In this document: positions 55,604-64,000 of the stretch, one piece after another
Numbering within the stretch: the stretch's first letter is position 1
How the letters are laid out: every line of letters starts with the position of its first letter
From: Gloeotrichia echinulata CP02
Lineage (GTDB): Bacteria > Cyanobacteriota > Cyanobacteriia > Cyanobacteriales > Nostocaceae
Assembly: GCA_038087035.1 (NCBI GenBank)
Contig: CP051187.1
Coordinates: 4,965,001-5,029,000, forward strand
DNA length: 64,000 bases
Direction of reading: 5' to 3'
The notes under the pieces: generated by a model
What the model saw: the letters and a program-made list of their open reading frames with translations, nothing else
What the model was told of the DNA's origin: nothing
The model's database searches: none
Position numbers and translations under genes: made by a program

Positions 55604-56923
55604 TTACCAATCACCATGAAAGCGTTTAACTCTTTCTTCTTCTGCTTCTAAAAATAGGTTGCCAATGCCAAACAAAAGTTCCATTGTGCCGCGATAACCT
55701 ACTTTGGTAAATTGACCATTACCCAAGCGGTCATAAATGGGCAGACCCAGACGATAGAGAGGAATGGAAAGCCGTTTGGAAATGCCTGTTAAATTAGAGT
55801 TACCAATCAGTAAATCAGACCCAACAGCTAGTTCTTCAAGGTCTTGCAAATCACCGATGGTTACACTCTTAATGGGGAGTTTTTCTAGGAGAGGCGATCG
55901 CGTTGTGGTGACTGCAGCATGAACCTGAGCGCCCATTGAATGCAGGAAATGCACTGTTGACCACAATAAATCTGGTTCTAATGCTAAAGATACTCGCTTT
56001 GCACCAAAGTAAAAGTGAGTGTCTAACATTGCATCTTGCAACTGGCGACGTTGACGGCGGTATTTTTCCGGTACACTATTGCTACTGAGAATCGCCAAGG
56101 CTTGCAGAAACTCATCTACAGGTTCTAATCCTGTCAATTCACCAAACACCTCGAAGGGGGTATTAAACCGTTCTTCCAGGATTTTTGCTGCACCCCGCAT
56201 ACTCTCACCCAGGGCGAGAGTGAAGGCAGAACAGCCGATCTCTCGTAGTTCTTTGAGAGTGGTACCACTAGCTGTAATGGCACTATAGGAGTCTTCTAAA
56301 TGACCATCTAATGAAGCGCTCACGTCAGGTACGACTATAGGTATTAAGCCAAAGGCTGTTACCATCTCCTTAATTTCTTGTACATCCCCTGGGGTTAAAC
56401 TCGAACCTGCCAAAATCGTTACTTGCTCAGTTTTGATGGCACCTGCTTTTGGCAATTCTTTAACGATACTTTCTACAGCAGCTGCAAAGCCATCCTGCAA
56501 AGCACCCTTAAAATCGGGAGTGGGAGCAAAGACGATCGCCAGATGAGACAGTTCTGGATGACGTTTGCGAATCTCTTTGAGAATTCCCTGCATGTCATCC
56601 CCTCTAGTTTCCGTCAACCCAGTGGTACATAGACCAATAATTTCTGGTTGGGACTTCTCTACTAGGGTGAGAATGGCCTGTTCTACATTATCTTCACCAC
56701 CTAAAATGGTAGTGACTTCGGTCATGGCTGTTGTAGCCAAGGGAATCGCCTCACGGAAATGTCGCACCAAGACGACTTTGGCAAAAGCAGTACAGCCTTG
56801 GGAGCCATGAAACAGAGGTATTGTCCCCTTTAATCCCAAAAAGGCTAGGGATGCACCTAAAGCTTGGCTTTGCTTGAGGGGATTAACTGTAAGTGCTTTG
56901 TTAGGAACGGTGACGATCGCCAT
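55604..56923 (-). CDS. nifN: FeMo-co scaffold subunit NifN
   Basis: 439 residues from MAIVTVPNKALTVNPLKQSQALGASLAFLGLKGTIPLFHGSQGCTAFAK. With NifE it forms the NifEN scaffold on which the cofactor matures. The ATG at 56923 overlaps the nifE stop as TAATG and is preferred over 56971. The conserved C-terminal block is present (LLIGNSNLTGISKRLSIPLYRLGLPIYDRLGN). Confidence 0.96.
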   Translation of the reverse strand: MAIVTVPNKALTVNPLKQSQALGASLAFLGLKGTIPLFHGSQGCTAFAKVVLVRHFREAIPLATTAMTEVTTILGGEDNVEQAILTLVEKSQPEIIGLCTTGLTETRGDDMQGILKEIRKRHPELSHLAIVFAPTPDFKGALQDGFAAAVESIVKELPKAGAIKTEQVTILAGSSLTPGDVQEIKEMVTAFGLIPIVVPDVSASLDGHLEDSYSAITASGTTLKELREIGCSAFTLALGESMRGAAKILEERFNTPFEVFGELTGLEPVDEFLQALAILSSNSVPEKYRRQRRQLQDAMLDTHFYFGAKRVSLALEPDLLWSTVHFLHSMGAQVHAAVTTTRSPLLEKLPIKSVTIGDLQDLEELAVGSDLLIGNSNLTGISKRLSIPLYRLGLPIYDRLGNGQFTKVGYRGTMELLFGIGNLFLEAEEERVKRFHGDW

Positions 56924-58302
56924 TAAACTACCTCCTGATCCCAAGGTGCGGGCTTGCGTATTTGCTCCCAAATTGGGCTATACAGGGCTTCATACAGTTC
57001 TCTAGCCATTTCTACCATGCCGATATAACCCGCATAGGGATGGTGGCGTTCTTGGTTGATGTCGAGGAAGGGAATTCGCGCTTTCAGGGCGGTGTATTGA
57101 TTGCGACCACCTGCAATCAACATATCGGCTTTCGTATCCTGAACCAGTTGCAATAAGTCTTTGGCATTGCCCTTTTCTAGCATGATACCGTCGTTGCCGA
57201 GCAACTTCTTAATACGCGCTTTATCCTCTTCTGTACTTTTGCGGGTGCTGGTAGCAACAACTTCAATTCCTAAGTCCTTAGCTGCGGAAATAATTGACCA
57301 ACTCTTGACGCCTCCGGTATAAAGTACAACTCGCTTACCTTTGAGGCGGGCGCGATAGGGAGCCAAGGCCAAATCCAAAGCCGCTGTTTCTTCAGCAATC
57401 AGCTTTTCTGTCCGTTGTTGCAAATCAGGATCACCCAATTTAGCTGCAATGTTTCGCAGACAGCGGTTCATGTCATCAATACCATAGAATGACTCTTCAA
57501 TGTAGGGAATGCTGTAAAGCTCCTCCATTTTTCTCGCCATATTCAACAAAGCTCGTGAGCAGATCATCACATTGAGCTTGGCGCGGTGGGCGTAAGTAAT
57601 TTCTTGGTAACGAGCATCGCCTGTAATTTTAGATAAGACACGAATGCCTAATTTTTCTAACAGGGGTGTGACTCCCCACATTTCCCCAGCGATGTTGTAC
57701 TCACCGATTAGATTTATATCATAGGGCGTCGTGTATTCCGGTTCTGCTTTACCGATTACATATTCCAGCAAAGCTTCACCGCCAAAACGGTTCCCCAAAT
57801 TTTTACTACCAATAAACCCCGGAGCAATCACGGGGATAACTGGCGTACCAATTTTATCAGCAGCCGCTTTACAAACAGCATCAATATCATCGCCAATTAG
57901 CGCAGTTACGCAGGTAGCGTAGACAAATACCGCCGCCGGATTGTAGCGTTTATTTAGTTCTAGAATCGCTTGATAGAGCTTCTTTTCGCCACCGAAGATG
58001 ACATCATTTTCACCCAAATCAGTGGTAAAACCCATTTTGTAGAGTTGGGGGCCTGAAGATAAACTCCCACGACTACCCCAGGAGTTACCTGCACAGGCGA
58101 TCGGTCCGTGGACTAAATGAGCCGCATCAGTAATCGGCACGAGGGCAATCATAGCACCATCAAAAGCACAACCCCCTTGAGCCGCGCCTGGTTGTGCTTG
58201 TTGGGTACAAGATTTATTTTTCTTTTCCCCTTGTTTGTGCTGATTATGTTCGCATCCTGGCTCACTAAGCAGCTCGTTGATTTTACCTTGGGTGATTTTC
58301 AT
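56923..58302 (-). CDS. nifE: FeMo-co scaffold subunit NifE
   Basis: 459 residues: QPGAAQGGCAFDGAMIALVPITDAAHLVHGPIACAGNSWGSRG with the cluster cysteines, VYATCVTALIGDDIDAVC, EITYAHRAKLNVMICSRALLNMARKMEE and LYTGGVKSWS. Partner of NifN. Lies downstream of nifK across a 350-bp gap. Confidence 0.97.
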   Translation of the reverse strand: MKITQGKINELLSEPGCEHNQHKQGEKKNKSCTQQAQPGAAQGGCAFDGAMIALVPITDAAHLVHGPIACAGNSWGSRGSLSSGPQLYKMGFTTDLGENDVIFGGEKKLYQAILELNKRYNPAAVFVYATCVTALIGDDIDAVCKAAADKIGTPVIPVIAPGFIGSKNLGNRFGGEALLEYVIGKAEPEYTTPYDINLIGEYNIAGEMWGVTPLLEKLGIRVLSKITGDARYQEITYAHRAKLNVMICSRALLNMARKMEELYSIPYIEESFYGIDDMNRCLRNIAAKLGDPDLQQRTEKLIAEETAALDLALAPYRARLKGKRVVLYTGGVKSWSIISAAKDLGIEVVATSTRKSTEEDKARIKKLLGNDGIMLEKGNAKDLLQLVQDTKADMLIAGGRNQYTALKARIPFLDINQERHHPYAGYIGMVEMARELYEALYSPIWEQIRKPAPWDQEVV

Positions 58303-58652
58303 TTCTCTTCTCTTGCTGAAAGTTGTTCTTTGTCATTTGTCATTTGTTACTTGTCCTTTGCATAACCAATGACCAATGACCAATGACTAATGACTAATGA
58401 CTAATATCTAGCAAAGGATGGAAAATATCGAATAAACTAGACTTTTTGTAGTTAGGTGAATGGTAATTAAGTCGAGAGTAATTGTGAATGATACTTTCCA
58501 TAAAAGATATCTCAGATCAAAGTAAAAAATGAAAAGTAAAAAGTTAAAAGAATGACTTTTTACTTTTTACTTTTTGCTTTTTACTTTCGGGGCACGCCAC
58601 AATTCAGTAGTGCTGAGAATTGTACTCAGCACTGTTTTAGGTAATCTGATTT
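58303..58652. other. nifK-nifE gap with STRR and hairpin
   Basis: STRR heptamers run from about 58325 to 58402. An AT-rich inverted repeat (AAAAAGTTAAAAG... / CTTTTTACTTTTTAC, about 58525-58590) could be a weak terminator or processing hairpin after nifK. No gene. Confidence 0.55.
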
Positions 58653-58931
58653 CTAACGAATCAAATCGTAGGAAATGTCAGTCTTAGAAGGAATGTTGGT
58701 GTTGCGATCGATTTCTTCAAAGACGGTGTTTACTACCCAGTTGAGCAAGTTGATCACACCTTGATAACCGATGGTGCTGTAGCGGTGGTAGTGGTGACGA
58801 TCCATGATGGGATAGCCGATTCTGACAAGGGGAATCTTGGTGTCACGCCACAGGTACTTACCGTAGGTGTTACCGATGAGCAAGTCAACAGGTTCTGTGA
58901 ACAACAGTGAACTAATGTGTTTGCTATCATG
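58653..58931 (-). CDS. nifK: Nitrogenase MoFe beta subunit, 3' segment
   Basis: The last ~85 codons of nifK: SLLFTEPVDLLIGNTYGKYLWRDTKIPLVRIGYPIMDRHHYHRYSTIGYQGVINLLNWVVNTVFEEIDRNTN to DISYDLIR. Upstream the frame meets TAG at 58932-58934, and family similarity fades at about 58919. The rest of nifK must lie beyond the window, across an element carrying a serine recombinase. A TTG at 58904 is not a real start. Confidence 0.9.
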   Translation of the reverse strand, partial: HDSKHISSLLFTEPVDLLIGNTYGKYLWRDTKIPLVRIGYPIMDRHHYHRYSTIGYQGVINLLNWVVNTVFEEIDRNTNIPSKTDISYDLIR

Positions 58932-58941
58932 CTAAATTAAT

Positions 58942-59120
58942 TTATAGCAGTTTTCAGGTAAATAGTCCACGCGGTAGGGGCGCAAGTCCACCCGGTAGGG
59001 GCGCAAGTCCACCCGGTAGGGGCGCAAGTCCACCCGGTAGGGGCGCAAGTCCACCCGGTAGGGGCGCAAGGCCTTGCGCCCCTACAAGGATATGTGGTTA
59101 TTGCGTGAAAATTGCTGTAA
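58942..59120. repeat. MITE-like repeat, TTACAGC family, copy E, expanded
   Basis: TTATAGCAGTTTTCAGG to GTGAAAATTGCTGTAA bound the repeat. It is longer than the other copies because the internal segment is a tandem array at 58965-59069. Confidence 0.7.
58965..59069. repeat. Five tandem 21-bp units
   Basis: Five contiguous units beginning GTCCACCCGGTAGGGGCG; the first has GCGG for CCGG, the rest are identical. The array expands the left half of the MITE core, between the nifK fragment and the recombinase gene. Confidence 0.9.
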
Positions 59121-59139
59121 CGCTTCTATGGTTTGATAT

Positions 59140-60687
59140 ATGGATGTTTGGGGATATGCTCGCGTTAGTACAGATGAACAGGCTGAAGATGAAGGCGCGT
59201 TGATTAAACAAATGCGTCGGTTGCGTGGTGCTGGAGCAACACACATATATTACGACGTGGAAAGTCGTACCAGTGACCAGCGCAAAGGGCTTTTACAGTT
59301 GATTGAAGATATCAACATATCTGCGCCTGGTAAGGTTTCAAAGTTGTTATTTATTCGGATTGATCGTTTAACATCTTCATCAATGACCTTTTATCGTTTG
59401 ATGGATGCATTGAAAAAGAAAGGTATACAACCTTATGCTTTAGATGAGCCGTTTGATTTGTCGAGTATTGGTGGTGAGTTAACAATAGATGTAAGACTAG
59501 CAGCATCTAAGTATGAGGTGAAAATGCTGGCGATGCGAGTTAAGAAAGAGCGCGACACCCGCAAAGCAAATAAAAAACCCCATTGGAATGCACCATTGGG
59601 GTATATGGTTGAAGATGACAAATACAAACGCGATGACCGTCTCTGCGTTTGTTTGATTGAAGGGAAAGAAGAATTAACGCGATCGCAATTGATGCGATTG
59701 GTATTTGATACTTTTTTGGCAGTCGGTACTGTGTCACAAACAGTTAAATTACTGCATGAAATTTTAGGTATTCAAGCCAAAGCAGTGTCCAAAGCTACCG
59801 ATAACAGAATGAACCTCCTAGAGGCGGAAGACGAAATCTTGTTAGAGAATATCAACAAATCTCGCAGCAGCGGATTAAATCTTCGTTATCCGCACACAGG
59901 ATTGAAATGGTCAGTTTCTGGGTTACGTTCCATTTTGGTAAATCCTATCTACGCCGGGGGGACACTATATAACACAGTAGTTCGTCCTAAAGGACATCGC
60001 AAACCCTTTGATGAATGGGAAGTGATTTGGGGAACCCACGAAGACGAAGCGATTATTACTCGTGAGGAACACGAACGCATAAAAGCGATGATTCGTAATA
60101 ATCGGAATAATCGTTGGGCGACAGAACAAAAATCTACTAATCCCTTTGCTAACTTAGTTAAATGCGCTCATTGTGGCGCCGCTTATAGTCGCCAATGCAA
60201 AAAGTTAGTTAAACGCAAAGGGTTTATTCGTCATCACTACCAATGCAGTTTTTACCGCACAGGTGCTTGTCATAACGGACGGATGATTGCTTCTGATGAA
60301 TTAGAACAACAAGTAATTCAGCATCTAATTAGTGAAGCTGAACGGTTAGCTGGATTGCTAGAACAAGAAGTTAATTTTACAGAAGAAGCACCAGAAATCA
60401 AAACACTTCGCACATCTTTAAATACTTTAGAAGCATTACCATCAAATCCTGCAATTGAAAAAGCTAAAGAAGATATCAGAATGCAAATTGCAACTGCTAT
60501 TTCTCTGACTAATAATGCATCCAAACAATATTTAATCGCCAAAGAGCGAATTGTTGTGGCATTTTCTAACGAGAGATATTGGCAAGGTTTAGAGGCGGAG
60601 GATAAACAAACTTTACTTCAAGGGTGTGTGAAAAGAATATTGGTAGATGGTAAGTTGGTGACTGCAGTGGAATTGCTGCATTTGTAA
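59140..60687 (+). CDS. Large serine recombinase (XisF-like), nifK element
   Basis: 515 residues. Resolvase domain with catalytic Ser in VWGYARVSTDEQ, FIRIDRLTSSSMTFYRLM; recombinase domain GLRSILVNPIYAGGTLYN; zinc ribbon CAHCGAAYSRQC...CSFYRTGAC; helical C-terminus. It matches the hupS-side recombinase in length and plan, and likewise starts beside the interrupted gene and points inward. Presumed excisase restoring nifK. Confidence 0.92.
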   Translation: MDVWGYARVSTDEQAEDEGALIKQMRRLRGAGATHIYYDVESRTSDQRKGLLQLIEDINISAPGKVSKLLFIRIDRLTSSSMTFYRLMDALKKKGIQPYALDEPFDLSSIGGELTIDVRLAASKYEVKMLAMRVKKERDTRKANKKPHWNAPLGYMVEDDKYKRDDRLCVCLIEGKEELTRSQLMRLVFDTFLAVGTVSQTVKLLHEILGIQAKAVSKATDNRMNLLEAEDEILLENINKSRSSGLNLRYPHTGLKWSVSGLRSILVNPIYAGGTLYNTVVRPKGHRKPFDEWEVIWGTHEDEAIITREEHERIKAMIRNNRNNRWATEQKSTNPFANLVKCAHCGAAYSRQCKKLVKRKGFIRHHYQCSFYRTGACHNGRMIASDELEQQVIQHLISEAERLAGLLEQEVNFTEEAPEIKTLRTSLNTLEALPSNPAIEKAKEDIRMQIATAISLTNNASKQYLIAKERIVVAFSNERYWQGLEAEDKQTLLQGCVKRILVDGKLVTAVELLHL

Positions 60688-61347
60688 TTAGAGGATGTTG
60701 ATTTGAAACCTCTCTCCAAACCTCTCCCCTGCAAGGGGAGAGGCTTTGAAACCCCCCTTCCCTTGTAGGGAAGGGGGGTAGGGGGGTTAGGTTTCTGAGG
60801 TTTTGGTGTTAGCTATAATACTTTTAAAAGATCCGCGTTACCCCACCCCAGTTTTGTCTGACGACAAAACGTCCCCTCCCCGCTTGCGGGGAGGGGATTG
60901 AGGGGTGGGGTAAAATGTATGTCGGGTAATACCATTTCACCAAAACTCCGATACATATAGATTTCGCGTAAGGGCACGGCAATGCCGTGCCCCTACCAAC
61001 GTATTTGTATCATACTTAAAGTGAAACGGTATAAGCGTTTGAACTTACACCAATTTTCAGTTCATTGAACCACATATCCACATATTTTGTAGGGGCACGG
61101 CAATGCCGTGCCCTTAGTGGTGAGGTTCCTGTTTGTGATTAATCCAAGCAATCTAATATTTGTATGTTGTATGTAAAAAACAGTATAAATACGTAAGCTT
61201 TTTGAGGTTTTGCCAGATTATAAATAAATAGTAAAGCAAAAAACGCGGGCGATTTTAGTTAAAAATTAACTAAAAGAAAACGTCCAGATATTCCCATGCT
61301 TGCTGTGTATTTTTTGCTACTCAATATTATTTGTCGCAGGCGATCAC
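60688..61347. repeat. Cluster of hairpin repeats
   Basis: Contains CTCCCCTGCAAGGGGAGAGG and CCCTTCCCTTGTAGGGAAGGG hairpins (about 60725-60775), CCCCTCCCCGCTTGCGGGGAGGGG (about 60873-60897), an element with TACCATTTCAC / GTGAAACGGTA ends (60927-61031) and two copies of the GGGCACGGCAATGCCGTGCCC palindrome. Several may serve as terminators for the recombinase gene. No gene seen. Confidence 0.6.
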
Positions 61348-61376
61348 TTGTGCCAGTTGCGTAAGTCCTGTATAAT
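61348..61376 (+). promoter_or_regulatory. Predicted sigma70-type promoter of the TIR module
   Basis: TTGTGC (61348-61353), a 17-bp spacer and a perfect TATAAT (61371-61376) stand 41 bp before the ATG at 61417. Fits a housekeeping promoter, so the module is probably expressed in vegetative cells. Confidence 0.55.
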
Positions 61377-61416
61377 GTAGTTATTCAGTAATACAGGTAC
61401 TAATCACTACGAACTT

Positions 61417-61914
61417 ATGCCTAGATTTGACCCAGCAAAATTAAAAAAAGTATCTTTTAGCCTTCCGTTTGGCATTGGTTCTGTTGAATGGGAAGCTGAT
61501 CCAACAGAGCGTAGAGCAGCTTGGTCACTGTACGTTGAACTTGTAACCCGCATTGCTGTTCAAGCATTAGAAGCTGATCAAGGACTTTTGCGAGAAGCTC
61601 TGACATCTTTATACAATTTGTTTCCAGTAACAAGACAGATTCTAAAAGAAGCTGGCCCGGATGTTGGAGCATCCCGTGATTCTGTTGGGGGTATTGCGAT
61701 CGCAGTGCTAAATAATGGCTTGCGTCCTTTCCTTGCCAAGTGGCATCCCTTATTGCAAACATGGGAGGCAGAACGCCCTCCTAACTTGAGTCCGAAACAG
61801 CATGAGCAGAAATGGCCTGAAGAATCAAAATTGCGAGAAGAACTGGAATCGCTGAGGAAAGATTTGGAGCAGTATGCAAATGCGTTAACAGTAATTGCTG
61901 GAGTAGAAGAATAA
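61417..61914 (+). CDS. Helical protein upstream of a TIR protein
   Basis: 165 residues, soluble and helical: EADPTERRAAWSLYVELVTRIAVQALEADQGLLREALTSLYNLFPVTRQIL, ending in a coiled coil (ESKLREELESLRKDLEQYANAL). Family not recognised by name, though proteins with this RRAAWSLYVELvTR pattern occur in bacterial genomes near defence-like genes as far as I recall. 26 bp before the TIR gene, same strand, likely one operon. Confidence 0.75.
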   Translation: MPRFDPAKLKKVSFSLPFGIGSVEWEADPTERRAAWSLYVELVTRIAVQALEADQGLLREALTSLYNLFPVTRQILKEAGPDVGASRDSVGGIAIAVLNNGLRPFLAKWHPLLQTWEAERPPNLSPKQHEQKWPEESKLREELESLRKDLEQYANALTVIAGVEE

Positions 61915-61940
61915 ACAAATAATATTAGATCGAAGTAATT

Positions 61941-62738
61941 ATGACTGATCAGTATGATGTGTTTATTAGTCATGCGAGTGAAGATAAGGATAGCTTTGTT
62001 AGACCTCTAGCTCAAGAGTTACAAAAGAGAAATTATCGTGTTTGGTATGATGAATTTTCTCTAAAACTCGGAGATAGCCTACGTAGTTCAATCGATAAAG
62101 GTCTTAGCAATTCTAAATATGGAATTGTTGTACTCAGTCATAATTTTTTTAAAAAAGTATGGACTGAGAAAGAACTAAATGGACTGAATGCAAAGGAAAT
62201 TACAGGGGTAAAAAGTATACTGCCTCTTTGGCATAATGTATCGTATAAAGACATTGTGCATTACTCTCCTACTCTTGCTGATAGAGTCGGAGTTAAGACT
62301 TCCGAAGGTTTGAGTTCTGTTGTTAGCAAAATAGTTGAAGTTATTGATCCATCGCAGTCAAATTCTAATCATGTTGATGATGATTCAAAACATTCAGTTA
62401 TTGATGATTATAATTCAACACAAAATGCAGCTACATTTAGCGCAGTTGTTGACGCTTTAGTTGATACAAATACTATTAGATTGGATTATATCTCGCTAAA
62501 TTTTTGGAATCCTACAAATTTAATTATGGGTCTTGTCAATTTAAAACTTCAAATTAATCAGAACACCCCTATTATCAAACGTGTTCATATAGGTAAACAC
62601 AAATTATTGAGTCAATTTACTTGTATGAAATACGGGAGAACTAGAATAGCTGAGATTACTGTTGATATAAAATTAAGCGAAGTCAACTATTTTTTGAAAG
62701 TAGATGGTAAAGAATATAAATTACTTAGAGATTGTTAA
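61941..62738 (+). CDS. TIR-domain protein
   Basis: 265 residues. Residues 1-~135 are a TIR domain: YDVFISHASEDKDSFVRPLAQEL, VWYDEFSLKLGDSLRSSIDKGL, YGIVVLSHNFFKKVWTEKELNGL with the putative catalytic Glu in WTEKEL. Bacterial TIRs often degrade NAD+ on phage infection. The C-terminal ~100 residues form a beta-rich domain of unknown type (NTIRLDYISLNFWNPTNLIMGLVNLKL). Middle gene of a three-gene unit. Confidence 0.88.
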   Translation: MTDQYDVFISHASEDKDSFVRPLAQELQKRNYRVWYDEFSLKLGDSLRSSIDKGLSNSKYGIVVLSHNFFKKVWTEKELNGLNAKEITGVKSILPLWHNVSYKDIVHYSPTLADRVGVKTSEGLSSVVSKIVEVIDPSQSNSNHVDDDSKHSVIDDYNSTQNAATFSAVVDALVDTNTIRLDYISLNFWNPTNLIMGLVNLKLQINQNTPIIKRVHIGKHKLLSQFTCMKYGRTRIAEITVDIKLSEVNYFLKVDGKEYKLLRDC

Positions 62739-62826
62739 AAACATAATTAAAGATAACATAATTTGCTTATATTTTTGCTGGGATATGTCTGCTAACTGGA
62801 AATGATTTAAAATAAGGTAAGAGTTT

Positions 62827-63315
62827 ATGATGTCTAAGAATAATAGCTGCATAACTAAAAGAAGAAAATTTTTGACAATGTTTTTGGGAACAACTATTGG
62901 CTTTTCAATTTCTTTTCTAAAGAATATTAATAGTGTAATTGCACAAAAGATACTATGGAATTATCTATTTTCACTTTCCCTTCCGGCGAGTGGTTTAATT
63001 CTAGCAGCTTTTGTAAAGTTGTCATTTAAGCAATCAAATAAACAAAGTAAACTTAGCAAAGCTCAGTTTAAGTATGAAATTGAAATTGATGAGCCCCCTT
63101 TGGATACTAATACCAATTTCGATATTGAGTTCGATATTGACATAGAAGATGAGAATGGTAATAGACTAAGCGGGACGACAGTAAGAACAACAATCTCTCT
63201 CAACGAGACAAAATATTGGAGTTATAAATATACTTGGAAGGGTAATGCTTATAATTCTCCTCTTTATTTAGTTATCACATCAGGTGATGAGCAGGAAAGA
63301 AAACAATTTTATTAG
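62827..63315 (+). CDS. Membrane-anchored beta-domain protein, TIR module
   Basis: 162 residues. N-terminal TKRRKFLTMFLGTTIGFSIS looks like a Tat signal or membrane anchor, with a second hydrophobic stretch (YLFSLSLPASGLILAAFV, ~55-72). The remainder is an acidic beta-rich domain (YEIEIDEPPLDTNTNFDIEFDIDIEDENGN). It lies 88 bp after the TIR gene. May be a sensor or effector for the TIR protein; inferred from position only. Confidence 0.65.
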   Translation: MMSKNNSCITKRRKFLTMFLGTTIGFSISFLKNINSVIAQKILWNYLFSLSLPASGLILAAFVKLSFKQSNKQSKLSKAQFKYEIEIDEPPLDTNTNFDIEFDIDIEDENGNRLSGTTVRTTISLNETKYWSYKYTWKGNAYNSPLYLVITSGDEQERKQFY

Positions 63316-63617
63316 CAATATATTAGAAATCGTAAAATTTATTATTTCAAATCTTTCCATCACAATTTGCTAGAACAAATGGCTCTACCACTGTATTTAA
63401 CCACTGAGTAACAGGTAGTTACTCAAACCGTGTTGTTACGTACTTCAAACCACTCGCTTTAGTAAAAATAACTAACGCCAGATGTCAACATTAGCCAAGT
63501 GGACAACTTATAAATCGCCATTTGGTCTAGGGCGTGTTTTCAAACTGGTTGTATCCTAAGAAATAGGCGATTGACTCCGGCAGTGCGCTTCGCGCAATCG
63601 CAGGCAGGGTTGTATTG

Positions 63618-63706
63618 ATGAATAGAGGAGACTTGAGTAACGAACACTGGGACAAGTTAAAACCGCTACTTCCACCAACGAAGCCTCCAACAGGTAAGCC
63701 AAATAG
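63618..63706 (+). pseudogene. IS5-like transposase N-terminal fragment
   Basis: MNRGDLSNEHWDKLKPLLPP followed by TKPPTGKPNS matches the start of IS5-family (ISxac/IS1031-type) transposases, then breaks off into a different transposase remnant. Confidence 0.7.
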
Positions 63707-63727
63707 CGTGCTGGTGGAAAAACGGAT

Positions 63728-64000
63728 TTTATCGCTACCAACGATTTATCTCAAGACTCAACTTCCATTGTGCAAAAAGTGTGTAAGGTGCGTTGGAAGA
63801 TTGAGAAGTTACCCTTCGGAAAGGCTTTGCCAACATCAAGAAATAAAACAATTGACTGGTATTGAATCATGTCAATGTCGCAAAGGTCGGATTCAAAGAA
63901 ACCATATTGCCTGCGCTATTTTGGTCTGGCTTAGACTAAAAAATTTAGCTTATAAAAGTGATCAAAAAATTTATCAAATCAAGCATGGATTGTTGTCAAA
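63728..64000 (+). pseudogene. Second DDE transposase, 3' fragment
   Basis: FIATNDLSQDSTSIVQKVCK then VRWKIEKL, a ~20-bp insertion (CCTTCGGAAAGGCTTTGCC) that shifts the frame, then HQEIKQLTGIESCQCRKGRI and LVWLRLKNLAYKSDQKIYQI. This fits the C-terminal part of IS701/IS4-like transposases, including the catalytic Glu region. Fused to the IS5 fragment; runs off the window. Confidence 0.7.

Larger units (their letters stand above)
58920..64000. mobile_element. Element interrupting nifK (near end; far end outside window)
   Basis: Begins where nifK similarity ends (about 58920-58931) and runs to at least 64000. It holds a TTACAGC-family repeat with a 21-bp tandem array, a 515-residue serine recombinase reading away from nifK, repeat clusters, a three-gene TIR module and transposase remnants. 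nifK elements have been reported in heterocystous cyanobacteria; the core repeat cannot be defined without the other end. Confidence 0.8.

Noticed and set aside
58965..59069. Possible CRISPR-like repeat block
   Set aside because: Five head-to-tail 21-bp units with no spacer; a simple tandem expansion.
60918..60940. TCGGGTAATACCATTTC as the missing hupS 5' end (S-G-N-T)
   Set aside because: The upstream sequence does not encode the rest of the HupS N-terminus, and the motif belongs to a dispersed repeat.

Overview
The window comes from a heterocyst-forming filamentous cyanobacterium of the Nostoc/Anabaena type. It carries an uptake-hydrogenase (hup/hyp) region and a nif gene cluster with heterocyst ferredoxin fdxH. 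Both gene sets are broken by the site-specific excision elements that such cyanobacteria remove during heterocyst differentiation. HIP1 octamers (GCGATCGC) and heptanucleotide tandem repeats (STRR, e.g. TTTGTCA) in intergenic gaps agree with this.

Layout. 1-6.5 kb: an ATPase gene, aroC, repeat-rich DNA and an IS605-like element with a TnpB that lacks its zinc finger. 6.5-17.6 kb: an 'extended hyp' operon on the + strand (TPR protein, two small membrane proteins, a NifU-Rieske fusion, an NHL protein, hypF, hypC, hypD, a 4-OT-like gene, hypE, hypA, hypB). 17.8-26.5 kb: a mostly minus-strand region with an LLM flavin oxidoreductase, orphan genes and gene fragments (GAF, SNF2 helicase, FhaC/Omp85) separated by IS and MITE debris. 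26.8-28.35 kb: a large serine recombinase directly against hupS, which lacks its first ~16 codons. 29.4-43.5 kb: hupL, split by a 12.5-kb XisC-type element with 16-bp direct repeats CACAGCAGTTATATGG. 43.6-50.6 kb: accessory genes, HicBA, hupW, a SagB-like dehydrogenase with an ankyrin protein, and a CBS protein. 51.6-58.9 kb: feoA-like, fdxH, hesB, hesA, nifW, CCE_0567-type gene, NifX-associated gene, nifX, nifN, nifE and the 3' end of nifK, all on the minus strand. 58.9-64 kb: the near end of an element interrupting nifK, with a second serine recombinase.

How the genes work together. The hyp proteins build the NiFe(CN)2CO centre of HupL, and HupW removes the HupL C-terminal peptide. HupSL recycles H2 made by nitrogenase. 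NifE/N/X build FeMo-co, HesA/HesB/NifW assist cluster assembly, and FdxH feeds electrons to nitrogenase.

Most notable points. (1) The hupL element carries a restriction-modification pair closely resembling EcoRI/M.EcoRI, with all canonical EcoRI catalytic and recognition residues at their exact canonical positions. (2) Between that pair and xisC lies an unexplained array of six 23-bp palindromes. (3) In the same element four toxin genes are broken while their antitoxin or immunity partners stay open, as expected if excision in heterocysts selects against addiction toxins. (4) The nifK element carries a TIR-domain three-gene module with its own promoter. Together these suggest that heterocyst excision elements act as carriers of defence genes.
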